DNA from: JAUHXS01 sp965213575
GTDB lineage: Bacteria; Bacteroidota; Bacteroidia; Chitinophagales; JAUHXS01
Reading direction: 5' to 3'
Assembly: GCA_965213575.1 (NCBI GenBank)
Contig: CBDBZN010000007.1
Location: 62,001 to 126,000 of the forward strand
DNA: 64,000 bases
The position numbers were made by a program, and so were the translations under genes. This document shows, piece by piece, positions 56,603 to 63,822 of the stretch. Below the pieces are notes generated by a model. The model was not told the DNA's origin. It did not search any database and saw nothing but the letters and a program-made list of their open reading frames with translations. Each line of letters opens with the position of its first letter. The first letter of the stretch is position 1.

Positions 56603-57679
56603 TTATAAATTTAAAGTTAAATGTTTATCAGATAAATAGCAATCTATTATCTTAGGAAAGGCATATTTGTGGATATTTTGTTCATCAATATCTTGCCATA
56701 TGCCATCATTGACATAAATATCATTATTTATTTCAATATTGCAAAATATTGCGGCAATTTTTTGATGAGTTAATATTTGTGAATACGGCTTAGAAACGCT
56801 CAAAACATTATACTCACTGCGTTTTAGAAGATTATTATTATGAAAATATTCTTCTATTTGTTTTTTTGTCATCAGTTTTGAAGTTTCTATTAAAGGAAAC
56901 TGATATAAATTTTTCCAAATATCATTTCTCGATCTTTTTTCAAGATAAATTTTGCCTTTATATTTGATTATGAGATAGTTAAAAAATCTGTGCTTACGTA
57001 CAATCTTCTTAGTTTTAACAGGTAATGTATTTACTTGATCATTATTATGCGCATAGCATTTACTTTGCAAAGGACAATTACTACAGTCAGGATTAGCCGG
57101 CGTACAGCACAATGCACCAAAATTCATGATCGCTTGATTATATAATGCAGCTTTATCCTTTAAAATAAGTTTGTTGGCTAATAAGAAAAATTGTTTTTTA
57201 CCTGCATTACTATCAATGGGAGTTTTAATTCCAAAAAATCTCGATAAACCGCGATATACATTCCCATCTAATACTGCATGAGGCAAATCAAAAGCAAAAG
57301 AAGCTATTGCTGCTGCAGTATATGCCCCTACTCCTTTTAATTTAAGTATGTCTTCGTAATTTTTAGGAAAATGCCCACCGAGCTCATTATTAATATATTT
57401 AGCAGTATAATGAAGATTGCGAGCCCTGGTATAATATCCTAGTCCTTGCCATAATTTCATTACTTCATCTTCATCAGCTCTTGCCAAATCATGGATAGTA
57501 GGATATTTTTTAATAAAAGCCAGATAATAAGGAGTACCTTGTTCTACTCGAGTTTGTTGGAGAATAATTTCAGACAACCATATAGTATACGGGTCTTTTG
57601 TATCTTTCCATGGCATTGGCCTAACATTATGATTATGCCATTCTAGTAATTTGCTTCGAAAGAAATTTGCATAAACCAT
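56603..57679 (-). CDS. mutY: A/G-specific adenine glycosylase
   Basis: 358 residues. E37 and D138 are the catalytic residues, in LSEIILQQTRVEQG and AVLDGNVYRG. The iron-sulphur cluster ligands are C192, C199, C202 and C208 (CX6CX2CX5C). The C-terminal 120 residues form the NUDIX-like domain that recognises 8-oxoG. MutY removes A mispaired with 8-oxoguanine. ATG 57679; divergent from hup across 117 bases. Confidence 0.97.
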   Translation of the reverse strand: MVYANFFRSKLLEWHNHNVRPMPWKDTKDPYTIWLSEIILQQTRVEQGTPYYLAFIKKYPTIHDLARADEDEVMKLWQGLGYYTRARNLHYTAKYINNELGGHFPKNYEDILKLKGVGAYTAAAIASFAFDLPHAVLDGNVYRGLSRFFGIKTPIDSNAGKKQFFLLANKLILKDKAALYNQAIMNFGALCCTPANPDCSNCPLQSKCYAHNNDQVNTLPVKTKKIVRKHRFFNYLIIKYKGKIYLEKRSRNDIWKNLYQFPLIETSKLMTKKQIEEYFHNNNLLKRSEYNVLSVSKPYSQILTHQKIAAIFCNIEINNDIYVNDGIWQDIDEQNIHKYAFPKIIDCYLSDKHLTLNL

Positions 57680-57740
57680 TAAAAATTATAGACTTTTGCT
57701 TCTTTGTTTTAAAGAAATTGTAGAAATTTGCACTTCTCTA

Positions 57741-57772
57741 AAATTAAATGCGTGTGTACGCATATTTAATTT
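57741..57772. promoter_or_regulatory. Near-palindrome before hup, possible operator
   Basis: AAATTAAATGCGT (57741-57753) is followed, after GTGT, by ACGCATATTTAATTT (57758-57772): a 6-bp perfect inner stem with ATTTAATTT outer arms offset by two bases. It lies 24 bases before the hup start and could be an operator, perhaps for HU or a repressor. It is not followed by a T-run. Function is inferred. Confidence 0.35.
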
Positions 57773-57796
57773 AAAGTTAATCAAAAACAGTATAGA

Positions 57797-58084
57797 ATGA
57801 GAAAAGTAGATTTAATAAACAAAATTTCAGAAAAAACAGGAATTGCTAAAGTAGATGTACTGGTTACGCTGGAATCTTTTTTTAAGGAAGTGAAAGATTC
57901 TTTAGCTGATGGTGAAAACATTTATGTTAGAGGATTCGGTTCTTTTATTTTAAAGAAAAGGGCTAAAAAGATCGGACGTAATATTAAGAAAAATGTTGCC
58001 ATCGAAATACCTGAACATTTTATACCTGCATTTAAGCCTTCTAAATCTTTTACTAAATTAGTTAAAGACACCAACAAGGTTTAA
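57797..58084 (+). CDS. hup: HU-family DNA-binding protein
   Basis: 95 residues, the normal HU/IHF size. An N-terminal helical dimerisation region (MRKVDLINKISEKTGIAK) precedes the DNA-binding arm with VRGFGSFILKKRAKKIGRN. It is a nucleoid protein that bends or compacts DNA and takes part in replication and repair. Sixteen bases separate its stop from the TPR gene. Confidence 0.95.
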   Translation: MRKVDLINKISEKTGIAKVDVLVTLESFFKEVKDSLADGENIYVRGFGSFILKKRAKKIGRNIKKNVAIEIPEHFIPAFKPSKSFTKLVKDTNKV

Positions 58085-58100
58085 TTTACCAAACTTATTA

Positions 58101-58940
58101 GTGAATAAGCGACAGCTCCTTACGATTTTTATTGCTATTATAGCATTGATAACTTTATATTTTGGAGGGAATACCAAACCTCCAATCGGTAAAGCCACTC
58201 CTGCTAAGCAATCGGTTATACATACATCCATTGATAATGAATTGATGCAATATGAGAGAGAAAATCAAGATGAGAGCTTTATTATATTAATAAGTGCATT
58301 AGAAGAAAAACTAAATGCTCAATCAGAAGATTCTGTAAAATTTGAGATATTAGGACAATTAAAAAAGGCGTGGGTAGGAAAGAGTGCTTTAATGACTGCT
58401 ATATATGCAGAACAAAGTGCTGATCTTTTTTCTATGAAAGCGGACAGGGAGGAAGTGGCCGGATTATATATGCAGGCCATAGAACATACGCATGCCGATT
58501 CAGCTTATAGTAACTTTGTTACTCAAAAAATCATTTCCATCCGCAAGCAACAAGTCGAAAGCGATGAATCGAACTTAGACTATAAAGTTGCTTTGGCAAA
58601 TGCATACGTAGATTATACTCCTAACACAATGGATGGAGTTCAAATACTTTTGAAGGTTATAGAAGCAGATATTAATCATCCGCAAGCTAATTTCACATTA
58701 GGAAAGCTGGCGATATTATCAGGCCAATATGAAAAAGCTATAGGCCGTTTTCAGCGATTAATAAACAATGATCATGCTACGCCTCAAGTATACGTATATA
58801 TAGCAGAAGCTTATGAAAGATTAGGTGATGTGGATAATGCAATTAATGCACTGGAAGAATGTAAGAAAATTATTAAAAGTGAAGATTTTAAAGAAGATAT
58901 AGATCAACACATAGATCAATTAAAAAATTTAAACAGTTAA
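58101..58940 (+). CDS. Membrane-anchored TPR protein
   Basis: 279 residues. A single N-terminal hydrophobic helix (about 5-22) anchors the protein. The rest is TPR, most clearly HPQANFTLGKLAILSGQYEKA and TPQVYVYIAEAYERLGDVDNA (described in parts), which should mediate protein binding. I recognise no specific family beyond TPR. Such a gene commonly sits between hup and rng in Bacteroidota. GTG start at 58101, 16 bases after the hup stop. Confidence 0.85.
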   Translation: MNKRQLLTIFIAIIALITLYFGGNTKPPIGKATPAKQSVIHTSIDNELMQYERENQDESFIILISALEEKLNAQSEDSVKFEILGQLKKAWVGKSALMTAIYAEQSADLFSMKADREEVAGLYMQAIEHTHADSAYSNFVTQKIISIRKQQVESDESNLDYKVALANAYVDYTPNTMDGVQILLKVIEADINHPQANFTLGKLAILSGQYEKAIGRFQRLINNDHATPQVYVYIAEAYERLGDVDNAINALEECKKIIKSEDFKEDIDQHIDQLKNLNS

Positions 58941-58943
58941 AAT

Positions 58944-59039
58944 ATGCCGTCTGGTAAAAAAAGAAAAAGACATAAAATCGCAACTCACAAGCGTAAGAAG
59001 AGGCTAAGAAAGAACAGACATAAGAAAAAAGACAAATAG
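58944..59039 (+). CDS. Tiny basic AURKAIP1/COX24-domain protein
   Basis: 31 residues, ATG 58944 to TAG 59039, three bases after the TPR gene stop. The sequence is MPSGKKRKRHKIATHKRK followed by KRLRKNRHKKKDK: about two-thirds Lys, Arg and His. The HKxxTHKRKKRLRKNRHKK pattern is that of the AURKAIP1/COX24 domain, which in mitochondria is ribosomal protein mS38 and in mycobacteria bS22. A ribosome-associated role is therefore likely. It is too short for most automatic gene calls but is conserved in this position in Bacteroidota. Confidence 0.88.
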   Translation: MPSGKKRKRHKIATHKRKKRLRKNRHKKKDK

Positions 59040-59092
59040 TCTTATAATACTCTGGTTAAAATAGCATCTATTTCTTCTAATCTTCAGCTAGC

Positions 59093-59121
59093 CGAGCATG
59101 CTGCATAATGTTGCATGCTCG
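59093..59121 (+). repeat. Hairpin in the leader region of rng
   Basis: CGAGCATGC (59093-59101) and GCATGCTCG (59113-59121) form a perfect 9-bp stem with an 11-base loop, 34 bases before the rng start. There is no following T-run. It may be a weak terminator after the AURKAIP1-like gene or a 5'-leader structure of rng. Confidence 0.6.
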
Positions 59122-59155
59122 ATGACTATTAGATAATATTTAAAAATTTAGTGTT

Positions 59156-60712
59156 TTGGAAAGAGAATTAATCATTAATTCCGGAGATAATGGCGTGGAA
59201 GTCGCCCTGTTGGAAGATAAACAACTCGTTGAACTACACCAAGAAAATAAAAATAATGCCTTTACAGTAGGCGATATATTCTTAGGTGAAGTAAGGAAAG
59301 TAATGCCGGGCTTAAATGCGGCTTTTGTTAATGTTGGCTATCAAAAAGATGCCTTTTTACATTATTCTGATCTGGGAGCCAATATTAAAACAGCTCTGAG
59401 ATATGTAGAAAAATGTTTAGAAGATAAGCAAAAAACTCATGTGCTTAATTATTTTCGTTTTGATAAAGAAATAATTAAAGGTGGCAAAATAGTAGATGCT
59501 TTAGAAAAGAAGCAGAAAATTTTGGTTCAAGTACTTAAAGAACCCATTTCTACAAAAGGCCCCAGATTGACTAGTGAAATCACTATTCCCGGCCGGTATA
59601 TGGTATTGGTGCCTTTTAGTAATACGGTAGGGATTTCTCGTAAAATTATGTCTGCCGAGGAACGAAAAAGATTAAAAAATCTTATTGAAAGCATCAGGCC
59701 TAAAAATTTTGGTGTTGTTGTAAGAACTGCTGCACAAGAAAAAAGTGTAGCCCAACTACATGAAGATTTAAATGGGTTAGTAGATAAATGGGAACAGATA
59801 TTTACTAATTTAAAAGGTAAAAAACCGCCTGCAAAAATTTTGGGAGAATTAGATAAAACATCGAGTATTTTACGAGATGTAATGAATGATTCTTTCAATA
59901 AGATAATTGTATCCAGCGATAGAATGTTGGAAGAAACTAAAGATTTTGTTGCTAATATTTTTCCTGGCAAGGAAAATATTGTTGCAAAACATACTTCTCG
60001 AGCACCTATTTTTGATCATTACAATATCACCAGACAAATAAAATCTTCTTTTGGAAAAAATGTTTCTTTAAAAGGAGGCGGTTATTTAGTATTGGAACAT
60101 ACGGAAGCTTTACACGTTGTGGATGTAAATAGTGGGCATAATGTTAGCTCTGAAGGATCGCAAGAAGATACTGCCTATACTGTTAATCAGGAGGCAGTAG
60201 ATGAAATGGCTCGCCAATTAAGGCTGAGAGATATCGGCGGAATTATCATCATTGATTTGATCGATATGAAAAATCCAAAACATAGAACTGAGATCTATGA
60301 GCGGATGAAAAAGGCAATGAAGAATGATTCTGCAAAACATACAATTTTGCCGATCAGTAAATTCGGATTAATGCAAATTACCAGGCAGCGCCGCCGTCCG
60401 GAAGTGACTATTACAACATCAGAAGAATGCCCGGCTTGTAACGGTACAGGGCGAATTCAAGCCACTATATTATTTGCCGAACAGCTAGAAAAAGAAATCA
60501 GGTATCTGTTGAATGAACAGAACTTAAAAACTGTAAAGTTAATGGTACACCCCGTTGTGGAAGCTTATTTGAAGAGAGGCTTTATGTCCATTCAACGCAA
60601 ATGGTACCTTAAGTATAAAAAGTGGATTCCAGTTTACATAAATGAAGATTACCAATTAACAGAATATCACTTTTTTAATAAAGACGGAGAAGAGATAGAG
60701 TTACATAAATAG
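59156..60712 (+). CDS. rng: Ribonuclease G (RNase E/G family)
   Basis: 518 residues. An S1 RNA-binding domain (about 38-130: VGDIFLGEVRKVMPGLNAAFVNVG) is followed by the RNase E/G catalytic core. Metal-binding aspartates are D323 (LHVVDVNSG) and D367 (IIIIDLIDM). C425 and C428 in CPACNG form the zinc link. It cuts single-stranded, AU-rich RNA in 16S rRNA maturation and mRNA decay. The short C-terminal region places it with RNase G rather than RNase E. TTG start; homologues begin with a similar ELII. Confidence 0.95.
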   Translation: MERELIINSGDNGVEVALLEDKQLVELHQENKNNAFTVGDIFLGEVRKVMPGLNAAFVNVGYQKDAFLHYSDLGANIKTALRYVEKCLEDKQKTHVLNYFRFDKEIIKGGKIVDALEKKQKILVQVLKEPISTKGPRLTSEITIPGRYMVLVPFSNTVGISRKIMSAEERKRLKNLIESIRPKNFGVVVRTAAQEKSVAQLHEDLNGLVDKWEQIFTNLKGKKPPAKILGELDKTSSILRDVMNDSFNKIIVSSDRMLEETKDFVANIFPGKENIVAKHTSRAPIFDHYNITRQIKSSFGKNVSLKGGGYLVLEHTEALHVVDVNSGHNVSSEGSQEDTAYTVNQEAVDEMARQLRLRDIGGIIIIDLIDMKNPKHRTEIYERMKKAMKNDSAKHTILPISKFGLMQITRQRRRPEVTITTSEECPACNGTGRIQATILFAEQLEKEIRYLLNEQNLKTVKLMVHPVVEAYLKRGFMSIQRKWYLKYKKWIPVYINEDYQLTEYHFFNKDGEEIELHK

Positions 60713-60717
60713 TAATT

Positions 60718-60780
60718 AGTTTATAATTTAGAGTTCATAGTTTTTTAATTAAACTCTAAATTATAAACTCTAAATTATAA
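60718..60780. repeat. Inverted repeat plus 14-bp tandem duplication after rng
   Basis: An 18-bp perfect inverted repeat (AGTTTATAATTTAGAGTT at 60718-60735 and its complement at 60752-60769) encloses a 16-base loop. The 14-mer ACTCTAAATTATAA occurs twice in direct tandem (60753-60766 and 60767-60780). It sits in the 72 bases between rng and the next gene. A related 15-mer (14 of 15 identical to the start of the left arm) is at 16728-16742, just after the PorP/SprF gene. Confidence 0.85.
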
Positions 60781-60784
60781 ATTA

Positions 60785-61732
60785 TTGAATAATAGGATTA
60801 TTCAACTTTTTCAAATAAAACACCCCATCATCCAAGCGGGCATGGTTTGGTGTTCGGGTTGGGAATTAGCGTCTGCGGTAAGTAATTCCGGCGCCTTAGG
60901 ATTGATCGGTTCCGGTTCGATGTATCCTGAAGTCCTAAAAGAACACATTCAAAAATGCAAAAAAGCTACCCGGCAACCTTTTGGTGTTAATGTACCGCTG
61001 CTTTATCCTGATATTGATAAACATATGAAAATTATCATGGAAGAAGGGGTAAAAATTGTGTTTACTTCTGCAGGTAATCCTAAAACCTGGACTTCCATCT
61101 TACAAAAACAAGGAATCACGGTTATACACGTAGTATCGAGTGCAAAATTTGCTAAAAAATCAGAAGATGCAGGAGTAGACGCTATTGTAGGAGAAGGGTT
61201 TGAAGCGGGTGGACATAACGGACGAGAAGAGACGACTACAATGTGCCTTATTCCAATGATCAAAGAAGTGGTTACAATTCCGGTAATAGCTGCCGGAGGA
61301 ATAGCTTCCGGGAAAAGTATGTTAGCTGCATTCGCACTTGGAGCAGAAGGCGTGCAAATAGGTACCAGATTCGTAGCCAGTGATGAGGCTTCAGCTCATA
61401 TAAACTTCAAAAACAAAGTAGTAGAAATAGGAGAAGGAGATACAATGCTTTCTATGAAACAGCTTACTCCGGTAAGATTGATCAAAAATAAATTTTATAG
61501 AGATATTGAAAATGCAGAGCACAATTGCGCTTCTTCGGAAGAATTATTATCCATTTTAGGTAAAGCAAGAGCTAAAAAAGGCATGTTTGAAGGGGACATG
61601 GAAGAGGGTGAACTAGAGATAGGAGAAATTTCGGGAACTGTACATGCTATTAAACCTGCAAAGGATATCGTAGAAGAAATTTGGCAGGAATTTGTAGAGC
61701 AAAAGCAGCGGCTCGGTGACTTACAACTTTGA
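60785..61732 (+). CDS. Nitronate monooxygenase / enoyl-ACP reductase II-like flavoprotein
   Basis: 315-residue TIM-barrel FMN enzyme. HPIIQAGMVW opens the barrel; EGFEAGGHNG holds the catalytic His of the family; IPVIAAGGIASG and GAEGVQIGTRFVAS bind the FMN phosphate. Both nitronate monooxygenase and FabK share these motifs, and I cannot separate them by eye: the length fits FabK well, and no fab genes are near. TTG 60785 is the only suitable start. The upstream 72-base gap is filled by a repeat. Confidence 0.85.
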   Translation: MNNRIIQLFQIKHPIIQAGMVWCSGWELASAVSNSGALGLIGSGSMYPEVLKEHIQKCKKATRQPFGVNVPLLYPDIDKHMKIIMEEGVKIVFTSAGNPKTWTSILQKQGITVIHVVSSAKFAKKSEDAGVDAIVGEGFEAGGHNGREETTTMCLIPMIKEVVTIPVIAAGGIASGKSMLAAFALGAEGVQIGTRFVASDEASAHINFKNKVVEIGEGDTMLSMKQLTPVRLIKNKFYRDIENAEHNCASSEELLSILGKARAKKGMFEGDMEEGELEIGEISGTVHAIKPAKDIVEEIWQEFVEQKQRLGDLQL

Positions 61733-61910
61733 ATATATTTATTGTAACGAAGAGGCCCTTCAGCTGAAAAGTAACTAATGTGAAAGTTCTAATAATTTAA
61801 CATTAAAGATTCTTCACCCTAAGTGACCGCAAAAAATTAAGAACTCTAAAGCAAATTAATCATGGATCATTTTTTACTTTTCTTATTAGAAAAAAAGTAA
61901 GTTTGCATTT

Positions 61911-62303
61911 GTGGATATTCAAATAATCAATAATTCTCATCACCCACTTCCTAGATATCAAACAGAAGGTTCTGCCGGAATGGATATTATTGCTTTTTTA
62001 CCTGAAGGAACCATTATCTTAAAACCATTAGACAGAAAACTGATCCCTACAGGTTTACATATCGCTTTGCCGGAAGGATATGAGGCGCAAATAAGGCCAA
62101 GAAGCGGATTAGCATTAAAAAAAGGACTTTCTTTACCAAATTCTCCCGGAACAATTGATGCTGACTATAGAGGGGAAATAAAAGTTATTTTAATAAACTT
62201 ATCAAACGAAACTCAAACCATCAATGATGGTGATCGCATAGCTCAAATGGTAATTGCCAGATATGAGCAAAATCAAGTGGGAAACAACTACGCAGTTAAA
62301 TAA
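61911..62303 (+). CDS. dut: dUTPase, reading frame cut short before motif V by an apparent frameshift
   Basis: dUTP to dUMP hydrolysis, which keeps uracil out of DNA. From GTG 61911: motif I SAGMDI (21-26), motif II RPRSGLA (62-68), motif III GTIDADYRGE (80-89), motif IV DRIAQMVIARYEQ (108-120). After Q120 the frame reads NQVGNNYAVK and stops at 130. The expected glycine-rich motif V, RGEGGFGHTG, is encoded in the next frame and ends at TAA 62346. Removing one A from the run at 62269-62272 restores a 144-residue protein of normal length. Motif V closes over the trimeric active site, so the product as read should be inactive or poor. A TAAGTTTG element (61898-61905) lies just before the GTG. 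Confidence 0.9.
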   Translation: MDIQIINNSHHPLPRYQTEGSAGMDIIAFLPEGTIILKPLDRKLIPTGLHIALPEGYEAQIRPRSGLALKKGLSLPNSPGTIDADYRGEIKVILINLSNETQTINDGDRIAQMVIARYEQNQVGNNYAVK

Positions 62304-62346
62304 AACAACGCGTGGGGAAGGAGGGTTTGGACATACCGGAAAATAA
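62272..62346 (+). pseudogene. dut: Out-of-frame 3' end of dut, encoding motif V
   Basis: In the +1 frame relative to dut, 62272-62346 codes IKWETTTQLNKTTRGEGG followed by FGHTGK and a stop. This is a typical dUTPase C-terminus including motif V. It has no start of its own. It becomes continuous with dut if one A of the AAAA run is lost. It could be a real mutation, a sequencing or assembly indel, or a site of +1 recoding. Confidence 0.85.
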
Positions 62347-62366
62347 ATAGCAGGTATCAGCCTGAG

Positions 62367-63020
62367 TTAGTGATTTATGATTAAACAATTTTTATTTAAA
62401 ACCATCAGTTTCCCATCGGGAAACACCTCCTTAAAAACTTCATTAAAATATTTATCAGTCTCTATTTTCCAATGCTTATGGTATAATCGATTGATTAGCA
62501 CTGTGCCATTTTCTGCCAATATATTTTGAACTTGATAAAGGAATTCTTTCTCTTCAAACTTAGTCGGAATGAAATCATCTTGAAAGACATCAATACAAAT
62601 CAGATCAAACTTGCTCTCTGTTTCAAAAACAAATTCATGAGCATCGTAATGAAGTAAGTTAATGTTTGAACTTGTATAACCATATTGATAGCAGAGGGTA
62701 ATGACATCATCATTTATTTCAATTCCTATAGTGTCGGGAGTTAAATTATATTGTTTATCTAATAAATAGGATATACTACCTAATCCATAGCCTAAGACCA
62801 GCAGATTATTTATCGAATGGTTTTGGATATGTAAATTTTTAAATCCATTGGCAAATACGGAATAAAGATCTTGATAAGAATGGATAGCATTTTCGGTAGA
62901 TAATTTGTACCGCCCTTTTTCAAGCGTTACGTCAACTAAACCGTATACACTATTAACCTGTTTAACAGGCAGCTCGGTAAAGTAACTAATATATTTTTTT
63001 AAAAAAGAGGGTTGAACCAA
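62367..63020 (-). CDS. Spermidine synthase-like methyltransferase-fold protein
   Basis: 217 residues of a Rossmann fold. The SAM-type glycine loop is VLGYGLGSISYLL, followed by IGIEINDDVI (acidic ribose ligand) and the LICIDVFQDDFIP segment in the place of the spermidine synthase gate-keeping loop. No SpeD or other polyamine gene is near. At 217 residues it is shorter than bona fide SpeE (about 290), lacking the N-terminal beta domain, so the reaction is uncertain. Start TTG 63020, one base after the M48 stop on the same strand. Confidence 0.78.
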   Translation of the reverse strand: MVQPSFLKKYISYFTELPVKQVNSVYGLVDVTLEKGRYKLSTENAIHSYQDLYSVFANGFKNLHIQNHSINNLLVLGYGLGSISYLLDKQYNLTPDTIGIEINDDVITLCYQYGYTSSNINLLHYDAHEFVFETESKFDLICIDVFQDDFIPTKFEEKEFLYQVQNILAENGTVLINRLYHKHWKIETDKYFNEVFKEVFPDGKLMVLNKNCLIINH

Positions 63021-63021
63021 A

Positions 63022-63822
63022 TCAACTAGGCTTATAGTATTTACTCTTAATTTTTGGAAGCAATTGTTTAATATCTTCTACTCGAGATGTACTACTCGGG
63101 TGTGTACTTAAGAACTCAGGAGGCGCTCCTTTACTATTAGCTGCCATTCTTTGCCAAAAATCAACTGCTGCTGCAGGATCATAACCGGCAAGAGCCATAA
63201 AAACTAATCCCATATGATCTGCTTCTGACTCATTAGCTCTTGAAAATGGCAATGCTACGCCTACTTGCGCCCCAAGCCCATAAGCTTGTAAAAACAGGTT
63301 TTGAGTTACTTCAGGCTTATTTGCTACAGCAACACTTAAAGCGGTAGCTCCTGTTTGCAGAGCTAACCCTTGACTCATTCTTTCGTTTCCATGCCTTGCT
63401 ATAGCGTGTGCTATTTCATGCCCCATTACTACTGCCACTCCAGTTTCATCCTGACAGATAGGCAGTATTCCCGTATAAAAAACAACTTTGCCGCCTGGCA
63501 TACACCATGCGTTTACAGTATTTTCTTCCACTAAATTAAATTCCCATTTAAAATCATCTACTCTATCCATCATTTTATTTTGTTGCAGATACTGCTCTGT
63601 AGCCGCTGCGATTTTTTCTCCTACTCTCTTTACCATAGCTGCTTGAGTACTGGACTGGACAACTTGATGTTCCTTCAAAAAAGCATTATACTGATCAAAA
63701 CTCATTGCTTGTAGCTCAGATTCAGGAAGCAATTTTAATTGCCTTCTACCGGTAATAGGTACTTTAGAGCAGCTAAAAGTCAGGATTATTATACTTAATA
63801 CTAGTACTATTTGATTTTTCAT
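63022..63822 (-). CDS. M48-family zinc metalloprotease, probable lipoprotein
   Basis: 266 residues. The signal peptide ends LTFSC (Cys about 18), so the protein is probably lipid-anchored. The zinc site is HEIAH at 135-139 and the third ligand E200 in ESEADHMG. The fold matches the BepA/LoiP-type M48C peptidases, which degrade misfolded outer-membrane proteins in other bacteria. It abuts plsY upstream (63823) and a spermidine synthase-like gene downstream. ATG start at 63822. Confidence 0.92.
   Translation of the reverse strand: MKNQIVLVLSIIILTFSCSKVPITGRRQLKLLPESELQAMSFDQYNAFLKEHQVVQSSTQAAMVKRVGEKIAAATEQYLQQNKMMDRVDDFKWEFNLVEENTVNAWCMPGGKVVFYTGILPICQDETGVAVVMGHEIAHAIARHGNERMSQGLALQTGATALSVAVANKPEVTQNLFLQAYGLGAQVGVALPFSRANESEADHMGLVFMALAGYDPAAAVDFWQRMAANSKGAPPEFLSTHPSSTSRVEDIKQLLPKIKSKYYKPS

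Noticed and set aside
60785..61732. Firm naming of the flavoprotein as FabK
   Set aside because: The motifs are shared with nitronate monooxygenase and no fab genes are nearby, so only the family level is given.
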